Assembly (NCBI GenBank): GCA_028386065.3
Contig: JAKUCV010004232.1
Location: 4,281-68,280 of the forward strand
Length of the DNA: 64,000 nt
Direction: 5' to 3'
Source: Turnera subulata
Taxonomy: Eukaryota > Streptophyta > Magnoliopsida > Malpighiales > Passifloraceae
This document shows positions 1 through 12,000 of this stretch, piece after piece. The notes under the pieces are model-generated. The model was not told the origin of the DNA, made no database searches, and was given only the letters and a program-made list of their open reading frames with translations. The position numbers and the translations under genes were made by a program. Each line of letters opens with the position of its first letter. Within the stretch, counting starts at the first letter, position 1.

Positions 1-1077
1 CCACAAGAGAAGCACTACACAAACCTACCTAGGCTTCTTCAACAATCACACCTTTGGGAGTTTGTCACCAGCAGCAGGCATGAGTACAGTGCCGACTTCA
101 TCCGGGCATTCTACTCAACATTGACTCGTGAAGGGGAAGTTTTATCTGCTCAACTCAATGGAAGGGTCATCCAGATTACCTTGGAGCAATTCGGGTCCAT
201 TGCCAAGTTGCCCGTCCAAGGACATGATATATCTGGCTATAGGGCAGACCATTTTCTTACTCAATATGAGATTCCTCTCCTTGTTGAGCTTGGGATCACT
301 GAAGTAAAGAGGAATCATTCCGGACGTCCCACCATTCATACAATCAATCCGGAGTATCGCGTCCTGCTTTATCTTGTCACCCGTGTGATCAAACCACGAG
401 CAGGGAGTCACACCACCATGACCATTGAAGACGAGAAGATTCTTCACGCCATTCTACACGATGCACCCATTAATTGGGGACGACTCGTTTTCATGCACAA
501 GGCGGAACATGCGAACAACGACCATCCTCTGCCGTATGCCTTCCTGGTCACTAATATTTTGATGAGTGCAGGATTTAACCCATTAGAAGATGACCTCACC
601 ACAGCAGCCAAGAATTGGGCTATTTCAGATGCAACATTCCGAACCGGACACGCTGCTGTAGGTGCTCAACAGCCCGCCTAAGCTGCCGAGGAGCAACAAG
701 CAGAAGCACCACAAGCAGGCTCTCTTCTAGCTCTTCCAGCACCTGCTCCTCGACCTCCTGCCACTACCCTTGACTCAATTGCGGCCACTCTACGCAGCTT
801 GGGAAGGTCAATTGACAGAATCAACATGGAGGTACAGAGGCAAGGACATGACCTGCGTGCTTATTTTGCTCACATCAACTACAATCCTCCACCATACTAC
901 CAAGGCTACGATTTTGGTGGTGATGCGGATGATAATGATGATGAGGATTACCAACCCATGGAAGAAGATGATCCAGAAGCCGATGCTAATGATGAGGACA
1001 ACAATGCTGGAGAGGATGATGATGATGGCGATGATAATGATGATGATGATGATGATGACCTTAGTCCATCCTTTTAA
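1..1077 (+). pseudogene. Sirevirus env-like / 'putative plant transposon protein' ORF, 5'-partial, one in-frame stop
   Basis: The frame is open from the window edge to a TAA at 679-681. It then continues in the same frame to a TAA at 1075-1077, so one nonsense codon splits it. The first part has the WEFV...F(Y/R)..L segment seen in the extra 3' ORF of SIRE1-like elements, from memory of the plant transposon protein family. The second part is proline-rich, has a short coiled region, and ends in a long Asp/Glu run (about 910-1060) made by a GAT/GAC repeat. The function of this ORF is not established. The 5' end is outside the window. Confidence 0.65.
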
Positions 1078-1177
1078 ACTCTTGTTTCTTGCTTTGTTTA
1101 AATTTATGTCTTTCCATGTTTAAGTATCTTTCCATTCAATAAAATGCTTCTTATTGTTGTTTCTTTTTGCTAATGCC

Positions 1178-1367
1178 AAAAGGGGGAAGAGAAGAGAAGA
1201 AGAAGTATATGCACTAACTTAGGGGGAATCATAAGTTGAAAAATATAGGGGGAATTAATCTCACTTAATATCGGAGGAATCATAAGTTGAAAAATATAGG
1301 GGGAATCATTCTTATGATATTTTGGCATATACTTCTATGTGTTTGTCATTATCAAAAAGGGGGAAAT
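1178..1367 (+). promoter_or_regulatory. Multiple polypurine tracts (plus-strand priming region)
   Basis: Purine runs of the form A(n)GGGGGAA occur near 1178-1190, 1221-1229, 1247-1254 and 1297-1305. The last, at 1354-1366, directly abuts the LTR. The proximal run is the expected primer for plus-strand DNA synthesis. The upstream copies resemble the multi-PPT arrangement known for Sireviruses. They are embedded in a degenerate repeat containing 'AATCATAAGTTGAAAAATAT'. Confidence 0.7.
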
Positions 1368-2920
1368 TGTCAGAACTAATGCCTCCATGCTTTCTTTCAG
1401 GGTTTTGATAATGACAAACCTTGGCTTAATTGATGACATCCTTGAAGCAAAAAGAAATCAAGCAAGGATCAAAAGGTCAAACAATGTGATTAAGCTTAAA
1501 CAATGTGACCAAAAATTGAAGCTACAAGCAAGAAGAGAAAGATGAGTTAGGAACACAAAATGTACAAGGTAAAACACTCAACTTCTCTTAGACATTGGCT
1601 CAAACAAAACACATTTCAATCATACAATTCATAAGCATGCTTTCAAACATAAAGTTGTGTTTTGAGTCCAAAACATCGATGTTGGCTTACGAAACATCGA
1701 TGTTCTTGTGACCGTTGCTCAAAACATCGATGTTGTCATTAAAACATCGATGTTGTGATTTCTTCAAAGATTTCCAAAATTTGGCAGTAGGCAAATAACA
1801 TCGATGTTGGAATGCTAAACATCAATGTTCTTGTGACCGTTGGTCAAAACATCGATGTTTACAATCCAACATCGATGTTCATGAAAAATTGTCTTTGAAA
1901 TATAATTTTGCCGAAGCCAGAAAACATCGATGTTGGCCACTTAAACATCGATGTTGTGACAATTGCTTTCAAGATGAATTTTGGCAGTAGCCATAAAACA
2001 TTGATGTTTCATTTTCCAACATCGATGTTCTTGCATAATCCCTTTTCATCATATTTTTGCGAAGCATAAAAACATCGATGTTGTATTTGAGAACATCGAT
2101 GTTGTATCTGAAAACATCGATGTTGCTCAGCCAAACATCGATGTTCTACTAGCCGTTGGAACAATAATTTAAAATTGCTGGCTAAAACATCGATGTTTAA
2201 AGGGAAAACATCGATGTTTTGCCGTTATAGCAGACAACTTTTCAGAACCCACTATGTTGTGTTTAAGGGTGTTTTTGGGTGGATTTAAAACGGCTCTATA
2301 ACTTCTCAGAGCTACATATTGAGCATTTTCAGCTATGTTTCAGAACTAATCAACTCTCCATTCATTTTACCATTCATTGATACACATTCATTCAAGTTTT
2401 ATGAGCCAATATCTTTGAGATTTTGAGAGTTGCCTTATTAGTGCTTATTGGTCTTACTCATATCCACTCTTTAAGAGAGTATCAGTTTGAGTGTTGTTAT
2501 AGTGTTGCTCATACACTTTAAGGGAGGATTGTTCCCTTGAGAGAAGTCTTAAGGTGTGGTATCCTTAAGCAAGTGTAGGATTCTTAAGATTAGAATTCCT
2601 AGGAAAGTCTTGAAGTGAGGTATCTTCAAGCAAGAGTGCTGAGGTTCATATGACTTGAACTTTCAGGGTTTAGGATTCTTGTGACTAGAATTCCTAGGTT
2701 GTAAACGGTTTGTTAAGCACCCGTAAGCTTAACATAGATAGTGAAATCTTCAAGTGAGACTTGAAGGACTGGATTAGCCACAAATTAGTTGTGTGTGAAC
2801 CAGTATAAAAATTCTTGTGTCCTTCAATCTTTTAATTCCGCTTTTAATTCCTGCTTATCTCATTTTTATTCGATTATCGCTATTCACCCCCCCCTCTAGC
2901 GAAGGGCTATTGTTCTAACA
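1368..2920 (+). repeat. 3' LTR of the Sirevirus
   Basis: The LTR is 1553 bp, begins TGTCAGAAC right after the polypurine tract, and ends GTTCTAACA with the usual TG...CA inverted ends. It holds the palindrome array at 1672-2218. The 5' LTR is outside the window, so its age cannot be estimated from LTR divergence here. Confidence 0.75.
1672..2218. repeat. Array of 12-bp palindromes AACATCGATGTT
   Basis: I count 16 perfect copies of AACATCGATGTT plus two one-mismatch variants (AACATCAATGTT, AACATTGATGTT) in about 550 bp of LTR. Many come in pairs, with 10-25 bp of non-repeated sequence between members. Each unit is self-complementary with an ATCGAT core. Sirevirus LTRs are known to carry palindromic repeat strings. 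Here the motif is strongly conserved while the DNA between copies is not. Confidence 0.9.
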
Positions 2921-4948
2921 TATGTATGCTAAGGTATGCTCTAATCGAGTAACTCCCGACCCTAACTATCAGATTATAAGATTTCCGGGTCTAAGTCCAA
3001 AAGGATATTTTCTCTCCCATAACTCCATCGATTAGGGATCTAAGATTCATCGGTCTAAGTCCATAAACGATTCCCGGGCCTAAAGCCCACTAACTCCTTA
3101 ATCACAAATTCCGGACCGCAGCCCACTTCCTTAAGTCCAAATTTACAGATTATGAAGTTGGGTTTCGAGCCCGTTCTTAATGTCCGTGAATTTAATTATC
3201 CGTGATTAGGTCCTAAGTCCATAACTTTAAGTCCATTTAAAACTTCTTAACTTTATAATTGGGCTATCGGGATTGGGCCCGATTTTTCCTAAAACCGTCT
3301 TAAAGTTGTTCCCGAGCCCAAGAGTTTATCGGCCTAAAGTTCCATCCGTGTCGGTAAAACCTCCCGGCCACACACTCTAACTCTCCGCTCTCGGTAAACC
3401 GCAATACACTTGATATATAAATATAAATGTATTTCAGTAATTAAATTCCAAAATTTAAATACATGGTATAACCGAGAAAACATAGGTAATTACCGTCTAA
3501 CACTCGTAAAACGAGAAAATCTATCCGTTGGGCAGAATCCGAGCCTTCGCCGGAAAATTCCCGAGCCTCGCCGGAACAGTGCGTGTTTGCCGGATTCCGG
3601 TCACCCTCGCCGGAACTTCACCAACAACTACCAAACCAACACGGCAATTCTGCCACCAACAAACAACCAAAGAAAACTGTCCACATCCAACTCAACAAAC
3701 AATCTCCAACATCCAATTTCAACAACCAACAAGGACAAGGACACAAGAACAAGAATTAACCAAGAATTGGGTAATGAATCCTTACCCGAAAAGAGTTTAT
3801 TGCCAATGCTTGAACCCGCCGACATCACCCAACACCTCCTGGAAAACTCCTCGCCACCGTACCAAACCGAACAGCAACACACCATCCGCCGTCCACAACA
3901 GCCCCGACAACACACGGCCACCGCACCAACCACAAATCCGTCCAACCCATCGAGCCGACAAACACGTACCACCATCCCGCCGGCCACACACACACATCGC
4001 ACACCCAATCAGAGCCAAGACAAGAGGTAACCCGAAGTGAAACAGAGAAGAAAAGTAGACAACGCTTACCGGCATGGGCGGCGGCGCTGACGGTCTCGAG
4101 CTCGTCCCCGAGTTCACCGCCGTCGATCTTGACTCTGCTGGCGTGCTCGTCGCGAACTTGGTGCATCAAAGAATCACCTCTCGGGCTCGTGGCTGCGGCG
4201 GAGTGAAGACGACAGAGGGTTATTATGTGGGCGGCGACAGAGCGAGAGAGGGAGTGAGGTTTGTAACTCGGTAGCCAAAGAGATAGAATAGGAAAGAAAT
4301 GGAAGAAATAAGTAGGAGGGGTAGAGTTAACGGGTATCAACGGTCGAGCCACTATTCGTGGTGTGCAACCCGGGAGAGGATCGGGGGAAGTGAGAGTGGA
4401 AGAAGAAGGAGAAAATCGAAAAAGATAAGGACGAGATGAGAAAAGAAAGAGGAGGAGGATTGTGGGGGGACAATGCCGTTGGCATGATTGAGGGGAAGAT
4501 CGTGGAGACAAAGCCGTTGGGCAACGGCGGCTGAGTGGGAAGGAAACGGGAAGAAAAAAAAAAAAGAAAAGTGAAGAAGAAGAGAAGGAAGAGGAGAAGG
4601 GAATGAGGGCTTTTAGGGTTGGCCGGCTCAGCCCCGAAACGACGTCGTTTCGGGCTGAGGCGCGGTCAACCCACTTCAGTCAATGCGCGCTGTGGGGGTT
4701 TTTTTTTCTAAACCTTCAAAACGACGTAGTTTCGATCGAAGGCTCAACAAGACCCGTGTCTCACCCCGAAACACATTCCGATATCAACGAAACCCCAAGC
4801 ATGAGAAATCCCCACTGGAAATTGACATTTCCAAAGAAGAATAATTATTTTCCATAACCAGAAACTCCGAAATCTATCGAGGGTAACATTGGAATAAAAA
4901 TTTCGAAAATTCCGTAAAATCAAATTATAAAAAATCCGGCGCGTTACA
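2921..4948 (-). repeat. Gypsy LTR (family G), minus orientation, cut by the Sirevirus insertion
   Basis: This is the reverse complement of the first 2 kb of the LTR at 45400-48529. Shared landmarks, inverted, include the stretch beginning TGTAACGC (here ending at 4948), the near-perfect 33-bp palindrome at 4627-4659, and the G/C-poor 'gggccc' spacer region at 3000-3350. Homology runs up to the Sirevirus junction at 2920/2921, so the Sirevirus landed inside this LTR and the rest lies off the window. No Gypsy coding region is visible to the right, so it may be a solo LTR. Long translated frames across it are not genes. Confidence 0.75.
4627..4659. repeat. 33-bp near-perfect palindrome in the family G LTR
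   Basis: The arms CTCAGCCC(C) and GGGCTGAG flank a GAAACGACGTCGTTTC core. The same palindrome sits at 45647-45679 in the other LTR copy. The core contains the ACGT centre favoured by plant bZIP factors (established knowledge); binding is only inferred. Confidence 0.6.
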
Positions 4949-5921
4949 GGACTGATCCGACATAAGAACACTGCATGGACTCATGTTGTCATTAGTGATT
5001 CTTATGTGTACTATCCTTAGACCTGAGATCATCAAGGTTCTCAACATGTGAGTCATATACTTTGATATTACTCTTGGTCATTCGTAAATGAGTGGACCTA
5101 AGAGTAATCATTGGGTATATGATATAATGTGTAGTGGGTTTTGTATGATCAAGATGGAATTCATCCAGCCCATATAATGGTTGGACCATGGTTGGACCGA
5201 GTCGTTTGGGTTGGTTTGGTTCATTAGTTACCAGAATTATTGAACCTGAATTATTACTCAAAAAGGACGAAATTGATGTGTCATTATTATATATATAGTG
5301 ATATGTATGATTAAAATGTAGTTAGTAGAAACATGATCATGTAGATGATTGTGACTAAAGTATAGATAATGAAAACTCAATCATGCATATTGATATATGA
5401 TAATATATATATATATATATGTGTGACTAGGTTGGCTATTTCTACGTTAACTAACGTTGAATATATATATGTTGATATATATGATTGAGTTAGAGGAGAC
5501 ATGATCATGTTGATGATTGTGACTAAAGTATAGATAATGGAAAACACAATCATGCATGATGAGATGTATGTGTGATTAGGTTGACCATTTCTATATATAA
5601 ACTAACATTGATACATATATGTGATATATGTGAAAGAAAGTGGTTAATAAGATTAATACACAAAAGAATACACACTTCATTCTTGAGAAAGAAACACATC
5701 AAACACTAATCTCTAGCTCTCGAAAATTCTGCAGCTAGCACTGCGGTTCGGGAGTGCTCGGGTTAGTAATCGTGTGACGATTGCTAGCGGTCATCGACGG
5801 TTCATGTGGATACCGTAGAGGAGTCAGATTTCTGTCCGGTTCTTGCTGATTCGGATCATCAGTTGAGTGAAAGATCTCAATCAAACCAGGTACGAAATTT
5901 TGTTATTCGGTTTACCCCGTT
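4949..5921. repeat. Unclassified repetitive DNA with a diverged ~165-bp tandem duplication
   Basis: No coding frame is credible. Units at about 5300-5470 and 5471-5625 share 'ATGATCATGT(A/T)GATGATTG' and 'GACTAAAGTATAGATAAT' with (TA)n spacers at 5400-5421 and 5458-5485. The part around 5700-5930 looks like the 3' edge of an LTR or leader, but I cannot find matching ends. A hAT pseudogene abuts on the right. Confidence 0.4.
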
Positions 5922-8019
5922 TCACATGGATCCTCCATTAGTTCCAGGTTTTCCGTTGCGCATATTGTCTCTTTGTTTGCATACCCGGCTACTTACACTT
6001 TCAAGTTGACTATCAAGTACCATGAGCTTTTTTGGAGAAAAATCAGAGGGATTAAATTCAGCAAATTCAAGGAGCTTCTTCTTGTTAAACTCTGCAAAAC
6101 AGTCTCTTGGGCTTAAGCATGCAACACAAAGAAGTAACTTTGTGGTTGTCTTCATAAACCTATTAGTAAGCCCCTGAAATTGTCTATCAATAACTTGATA
6201 AAACAACTCAACCTGAAAATGATGCATATTAGTTATCTTTTCAGCTTTGCGCTTTGATCTTCTTTGAGCCACAAACCCGTCATCCATACTTGGAATATCA
6301 ATATTATGCTTCATACAAAATGAAGACACCTCATCAAGCAAAGAATCCCAACCGTTATCTCTCATTTTCTGCAATCTCGCTTTTGATATGTTAACCAATG
6401 CCATTGCATTGACAATGTCTTGATCTTTTCTCTGTAATGCTTGAGAAATTTCCTGTGTAACTCTAAGTATATTTTTCATCAAGTATAAGCTGAAGACAAA
6501 CTCAAATGACTGTATAGAATTTAACAAGATAGATGCTTCTGCTCTTTGTTCAGAATTTGTACCATCTTTCTCAATAACTTTGAGAACATCAATAATAGAA
6601 GGAAATAAAGTGATCAGGCTACGCAAAGTATAGTAATGTGAGCCCCAACGAGTATCTCCTGGCCTTTTGAGAGTAGTTTCTTGATTTAATCCACGCCCAC
6701 TAAAAATTTCTCCATTTCCCAATGCCTCAATAACCCTCTCCTTTTGCTTTTCTCGAAGTATATCTCAACGTTTACATGAAGCTCCAACCATAGTTGACAT
6801 ATTAGTAACCAAGTTAAATAATAAGGCAATCTTAACTTGATTTTTTGCAACAGCTACAAGTGCTAACTGAAGTTGATGTGCAAAGCAATGAACATAGAAA
6901 GCACATTTATTCTCATTCAAGATTAAAGTCTTCAATCCATTGAATTCTCCTTGCATATCACTAGCTCCATCATATCCTTGACCTCTTATACTTGCCAGAC
7001 TTAATCCATATTTTGAAAATAAAGATTCTAAAGCCTTTTTAAGAGATATTAGTATTTGGAACATGAACAAGACCAATAAACCGCTCAATGACACATCCAT
7101 TTTTGTCTACATAGCACAGAACAACAACCATCTGTTCTTTAACTGATATATTACGAGATTCATCAATCAAGATTGCAAATAAATCACCCCAAGATCAGCA
7201 ATGATATTATTCAATGTTTCAGAAGCACAAGCACTTATAATATCCTTTTGAATACTTGGTGCCAACAATTTAAGATTTCCACGAGCTTCTCTTCGTACCT
7301 TACTAACCATCTCATTATGATCAGAAAGAAATTGCAATAAGTCGAGAAAATTACCTTGATTGTTGGAAGACTCAGATTCATCATTACCTCGAAAACTCAA
7401 TCCTTGACGTAAGAGAAACCGAATACAGTCGATCACTGCTATTAGATGAAATCGATAATCTTGTTTAGCTTGATCGGACTGCTTTGAAACAACAACATCA
7501 ATATGTTGCTTCCGGTTCATCAATGCTTCACACTTTTTCCATGCCTTACTATGAAAACTATTAGCATCTCCAATATGCACTTACAATCTATCTTTATTCT
7601 TCTATCTAGAAAATCCAGTGGTAGTGAACACGTCATTTCCTCCTTGTCTTCCACACTCGTTACCCATAAGATACAACATTTTTTTCTATGCTATATTCTA
7701 ACCAATTCCCAAATTCTTCAAACCATTTAGGATTAAAACGACGAGTGGTACCTTCTCCAAATTCTTGTCAAGGAAAATTATGTTCTTTCGACTGGCAAGG
7801 ACCTTTAAGCATATAGGCCCTCCGAACAGCATCACGATCATCAGGGTGATATTCTGAAATTTTTGGTTGCTTTCCAGGGTCAGCTTAAAGATTTTCCAAA
7901 TCAACTTCAATGAATCTTTTTTTACACCGTGTTTGTGTCGATTCAGGTACATCAGGTAAAGGATTAGAAGCAGAAGATGAATCTTCTATTCTTCTAATTC
8001 TTTGAAAATACCTTTCCAT
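5922..8019 (-). pseudogene. Tip100-type hAT transposase (TTF zinc finger + DUF4371 + hAT core), broken
   Basis: Read on the minus strand, the ATG is at 8019-8017 (MERYFQRIRRIEDSSS). An in-frame stop follows after about 45 codons, then a TTF-type zinc finger region with HP-DDRDAVRRAY-like and FNPKWFEEFGNW-like segments (7952-7698). DUF4371 fragments lie at 7580-7167 and 7100-6765, the latter with the family hallmark GQGYDGASDMQGEFNGLK and a VHCFAHQLQLAL segment. 6722-5922 is the following hAT core up to a truncated C terminus. Frameshifts and stops separate the pieces, which are in the right order, so this is a decayed gene rather than scattered hits. I found no TIR pair around it. Confidence 0.85.
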
Positions 8020-9090
8020 TACTGAAAAAAAAAGAAATTTATTATATATTGTATAATTGAATTAACAAAAAGAATTAAAAAAATAATAAACTGAACCGAT
8101 TTACTAACTATTGTCTTTCTTCCAAATTTTTTTAACGATGGTCTTCCTTTCATAAAAAAAAAGAAATTGAATACAAGTCAAAGTTCCAACTTTTATCTTT
8201 CTTTTATTTTTTTAAACCTTTGTCTTTCTTACATTAAAAAAAAATGACCTCTAATGTAACAATTTTCTGTAACGATTATCTTTCTCTTTCTTTGATTAAA
8301 AAAAAAATTGAATCCAACTCAAAGCTAAAAAGATAAACTAATATTGTAGGTAAGATCTGTATCATCTTTAGAAGAAATTAATATTGGAACTTACCTGTTG
8401 ATATTATTCTCTTGTCAAGATAATCTTCTGCTGGTGTGATAAAATTGATTTAAAATCCACAATAACAAAAGTTTTCTTCGCAGTGGAGTTTCGGAAGTTT
8501 CAAGGTGTGGAAGAAAATAAAAATAGAAAAAAATAAATAGATGTATCCAAGACTGGGGAACCGATTTGTGTTTGCTTTATTTCTATTTAGTTCATAAGGA
8601 AAATCGTATGTATTTGTTGTGGTTTCTATCCGCAATCGTGTCCTGGTTCCATACTTCCACATTTGCAATTACTGGAAAAGCTAATTTACCCTTAAGACAT
8701 TTCAGCACCTACACAACTTAAGGTGCAATTATCCACTAATGGGAAATGGCCACCCAACCCAAGCATCAGCCCGGTCACCCAGTTTTGAAATCTATATTTC
8801 TCCAGAACAAAATTTTGAAACGTAATTTCTTTACTTTGTGAACACAAGGAAAAAAAGAAAAACCAAAGTTGAAGACTTTATTCATAAGGAGGAAAAAAAT
8901 GGCAAATAACGCCACCACATGTGAAATTTTGTTGTTTTCTGTAATTTTCATGATATTTTGGGAAGTAATATTTTAATTATTTATGTTACGAACAGTCACA
9001 CTTTTCTAAACAAAAACCAAACTAAAGATTATTGTTGTTATGCATCATCGGTCAAAACAAACATTTTTTTTTTTTTCCTTTTGAGACAAC
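8020..9090. other. AT-rich intergenic region upstream of SelO
   Basis: Homopolymer A and T runs dominate 8030-8330. I see no gene and no matched transposon ends. The last 200 bases before 9091 should contain the SelO promoter and 5' UTR; a pyrimidine run lies at 9066-9080, just before the start codon. Confidence 0.4.
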
Positions 9091-12000
9091 ATGCCCCTAC
9101 TACTACTCTCTCATTTCTCCTCCACCCCAAACTCTGCACTTCGCCCTCTCCTCTCCTCTCTACTCCTCCAACCCACCAAATCCCGTTTCTACCCTCTGCT
9201 TTCCCCCAAATCCCGACCTTACCCTCTCCACCGCACCCCACCTTCCCTCGCATGCCACGCCAGCTCTAGGGCCACCCCTTCCCCCATCACCACCGGCGGC
9301 GTATCCATGGACTCTTCCCCGCCCTCCCTCGATTCCGTGACCGAGGATTTGAAGAACCAGAGCCTGGAAGGCGCGGGCGATGGCAGAACCGATAATAACA
9401 GCACTTGCAGGCGTAGTTTGGCACTTGAGGATCTCAGTTGGGATCACTCTTTTGTTAGGGAACTGCCCGGCGATCCTAGAGCCGACACGATGCCTCGCCA
9501 GGTATTCGGCGGTTCGGATTTTGAGGACTTCCTGTGTACTGGGTTTGATCAAATCCGTAGAAACGTTGGTTTAATATTTGGTTTAAGGGTTTTGTAGTTG
9601 CAGTCCTGTGTAGTATGCTTAAATGGTCTGCTTAAAGTTTCCATCTTTTTTTTTATTATTATTATTCTTCTAAGGGGTGTTTTTGTTTTGTTGGGTTTTG
9701 CTTGCTAAGTCATAGTAATTTATTGTTTTTGATGGTGCTGGTTTTACGAGGATGTACTATTTACTTTTGTGATGGGCATAAATTTCCAATCTTGTTTTGA
9801 GTGGATGCTATTGTTTTTGTTAGGTTTTTCATGCTTGTTATACAAAAGTCTCGCCATCAGTTGAAGTGGAGAATCCTCAGCTCGTTGCATGGTCCGAGTC
9901 GGTTGCTGAGTTGCTTGAGTTGGACCCTAAAGAGTGAGTCTTTGTTGTTGATTAAATTTGTTAGCCTACCATGTTTTTGTAGTTTCTATATCTTCAGAAC
10001 TTGCTTTTGTGGATCCCTTGGATTTCTCAAGAGTTTGTCTCTTTTTATGATTTATTTGGCGTTTCTATCATTATCAGAGGGATTGGAGTAACGAAGTTTC
10101 ATTTGTTTTTTGGTGCTGGATTTTTTTTAGATTTGAAAGACCAGATTTTCCCCTTTTGTTTTCTGGGGCATCTCTTCTAGTTGGAGCGTAAGTATTTACT
10201 AAATAACTTTTCATTGCTACCTTTGGTTTGGACGTTTTTCTTTTCCTAAGTTGCAGTCTTTATTGATCCCGGTATTGTCTTTTCGCAGTTTGCCATATGC
10301 TCAGTGCTATGGAGGGCATCAATTCGGGATGTGGGCTGGACAACTTGGCGATGGTCGGGCAATAACACTTGGGAAGGTCCTAAATTCAAAGGCTGAAAGG
10401 TGGGAACTGCAACTTAAAGGTGCTGGGAAGACTCCATATAGTCGGTTTGCTGATGGCCTTGCAGTGTTGCGTAGTAGCATTCGCGAATTCCTTTGTAGTG
10501 AAGCAATGCATAGTCTTGGAATCCCTACAACTCGAGCACTCTGTCTTGTGACAACAGGAAAATCTGTCACTCGAGATATGTTTTACGAGTATGTTGACCT
10601 CATTTCAAATTATGTTCACATGTAGATTGTGTGTTCCACATTTCAGCAATTCTTTTCCTCTAGGAAACTAAGGCCTATAAATGTTTTTGATGCTGAGGTA
10701 TTACAGTTTCTTAGTACTGGAAACTGAGCTGTTTTGATCCGTTGCTAACTAAATGTTTCCACAATTTTATGAAAACTATTACTTGTAAAATAAAGCCTTC
10801 AAAATCGGACTGCACTTAAGTTTCACCATTTCTATTCTTCTATTTCTCGAAAGCAATTCCTTTCTTCTGCATTTTTAAAATGTTTTCAAACCTCACTGAG
10901 CTTAAACAGGAGAAATGAGTGATCTAATATTATGGCAAAACATATGGATTTTCTGTTTTGGAAATATGTGCTTGATTTGTCTTTGATGATAAATTTGAGA
11001 AGTTCAAAGTTGTTTATGATTACTTGTTTGATATCGATTCTTGTAGCGGCAATCCGAAGGAGGAGCCTGGTGCAATTGTTTGCAGAGTTGCACAGTCCTT
11101 CCTTCGTTTTGGTTCATACCAAATACATGCCACCAGAGGGAAAGAAGACCTTGAAATTGTCCGCGCTTTGGCTGACTATGCCATAAGACATCATTTTCCT
11201 CACATTGAGAATATGAGCAAAAGCGAGACTTTATCTTTTAGCACAGGCGATGAGGATCATTCAGTTGTGGACCTAACTTCGAACAAGTATGCAGGTAAAT
11301 GCAATTATTCTTTAAAGAAATGAAGGACATTAATATTCTTGATTGGATGATTGTAACATCATATTTATTGTTGTTGTGTTAAGGTTTCCTACTGGTGGAT
11401 ACTTCCCCATTTTTTCCACTGGCCCATCCATCACCCATTGTTTCTTTTCCACATGTTTATATGGTTGTAGCTTTGTTAATGATTGATTACATTCTTTCCT
11501 TTGTATTTCCTATATGTGTTTATTTCAGCTTGGACCGTTGAGGTTGCTGAGCGTACTGCGTCACTGGTTGCAAGGTGGCAGGGGGTTGGTTTCACTCATG
11601 GTGTCTTGAATACAGACAACATGAGCATATTGGGTCTCTCTATTGATTATGGTCCCTTTGGGTTTTTGGATGCATTTGATCCAAGTTACACTCCAAATAC
11701 CACTGATCTTCCTGGAAGAAGGTACTGTTTTGCCAACCAACCTGATATGGGCTTGTGGAATATTGCACAGTTCACAGCTACTCTAACAGCTGCACAGTTG
11801 ATAAATGACAAGGAGGCAGATTATGCATTGGAAAGGTACTTGTATCGTTAGATGAAACATCAAGAAACTGGTAAATAACAGAAAATTGACATGTGTTTTT
11901 CATGGCTCAGGTATGGAACTAAATTCATGGATGAGTACCAGGCTATAATGACCAGTAAACTTGGTCTCCCAAAGTACAATAAACAGTTGATCAGTAAACT

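Larger units (their letters stand above)
1..2920 (+). mobile_element. Sirevirus-type Copia LTR retrotransposon, 3' part (env-like ORF, PPTs, 3' LTR)
   Basis: The window opens inside an LTR retrotransposon whose gag-pol lies off the left edge. The order is an env-like ORF with an acidic tail, several AGGGGGAA polypurine tracts, then an LTR starting TGTCAGAAC and ending GTTCTAACA. Multiple polypurine tracts and arrays of LTR palindromes are described for plant Sireviruses (established knowledge), so the lineage call rests on several independent signs. The right flank 2921-2925 (TATGT) would be the target duplication; the left copy is not visible. The element inserted into a Gypsy LTR oriented on the minus strand. 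Confidence 0.8.

Noticed and set aside
770..1123. Met-rich 117-aa frame
   Set aside because: Shadow of the GAT/GAC acidic repeat in the env-like ORF in another frame.
1672..2218. CRISPR-like spaced repeats
   Set aside because: The repeats are 12-bp palindromes with irregular spacing inside a plant LTR; no cas genes, eukaryotic context.
3410..4524. Several long overlapping frames on both strands
   Set aside because: They lie in a Gypsy LTR, overlap each other, and show Pro/Thr/His low-complexity without family motifs.
9038..9552. Minus-strand and +2 frames over SelO exon 1
   Set aside because: Shadows of the GC/CT-rich transit-peptide exon; the plus-strand frame has the family match.
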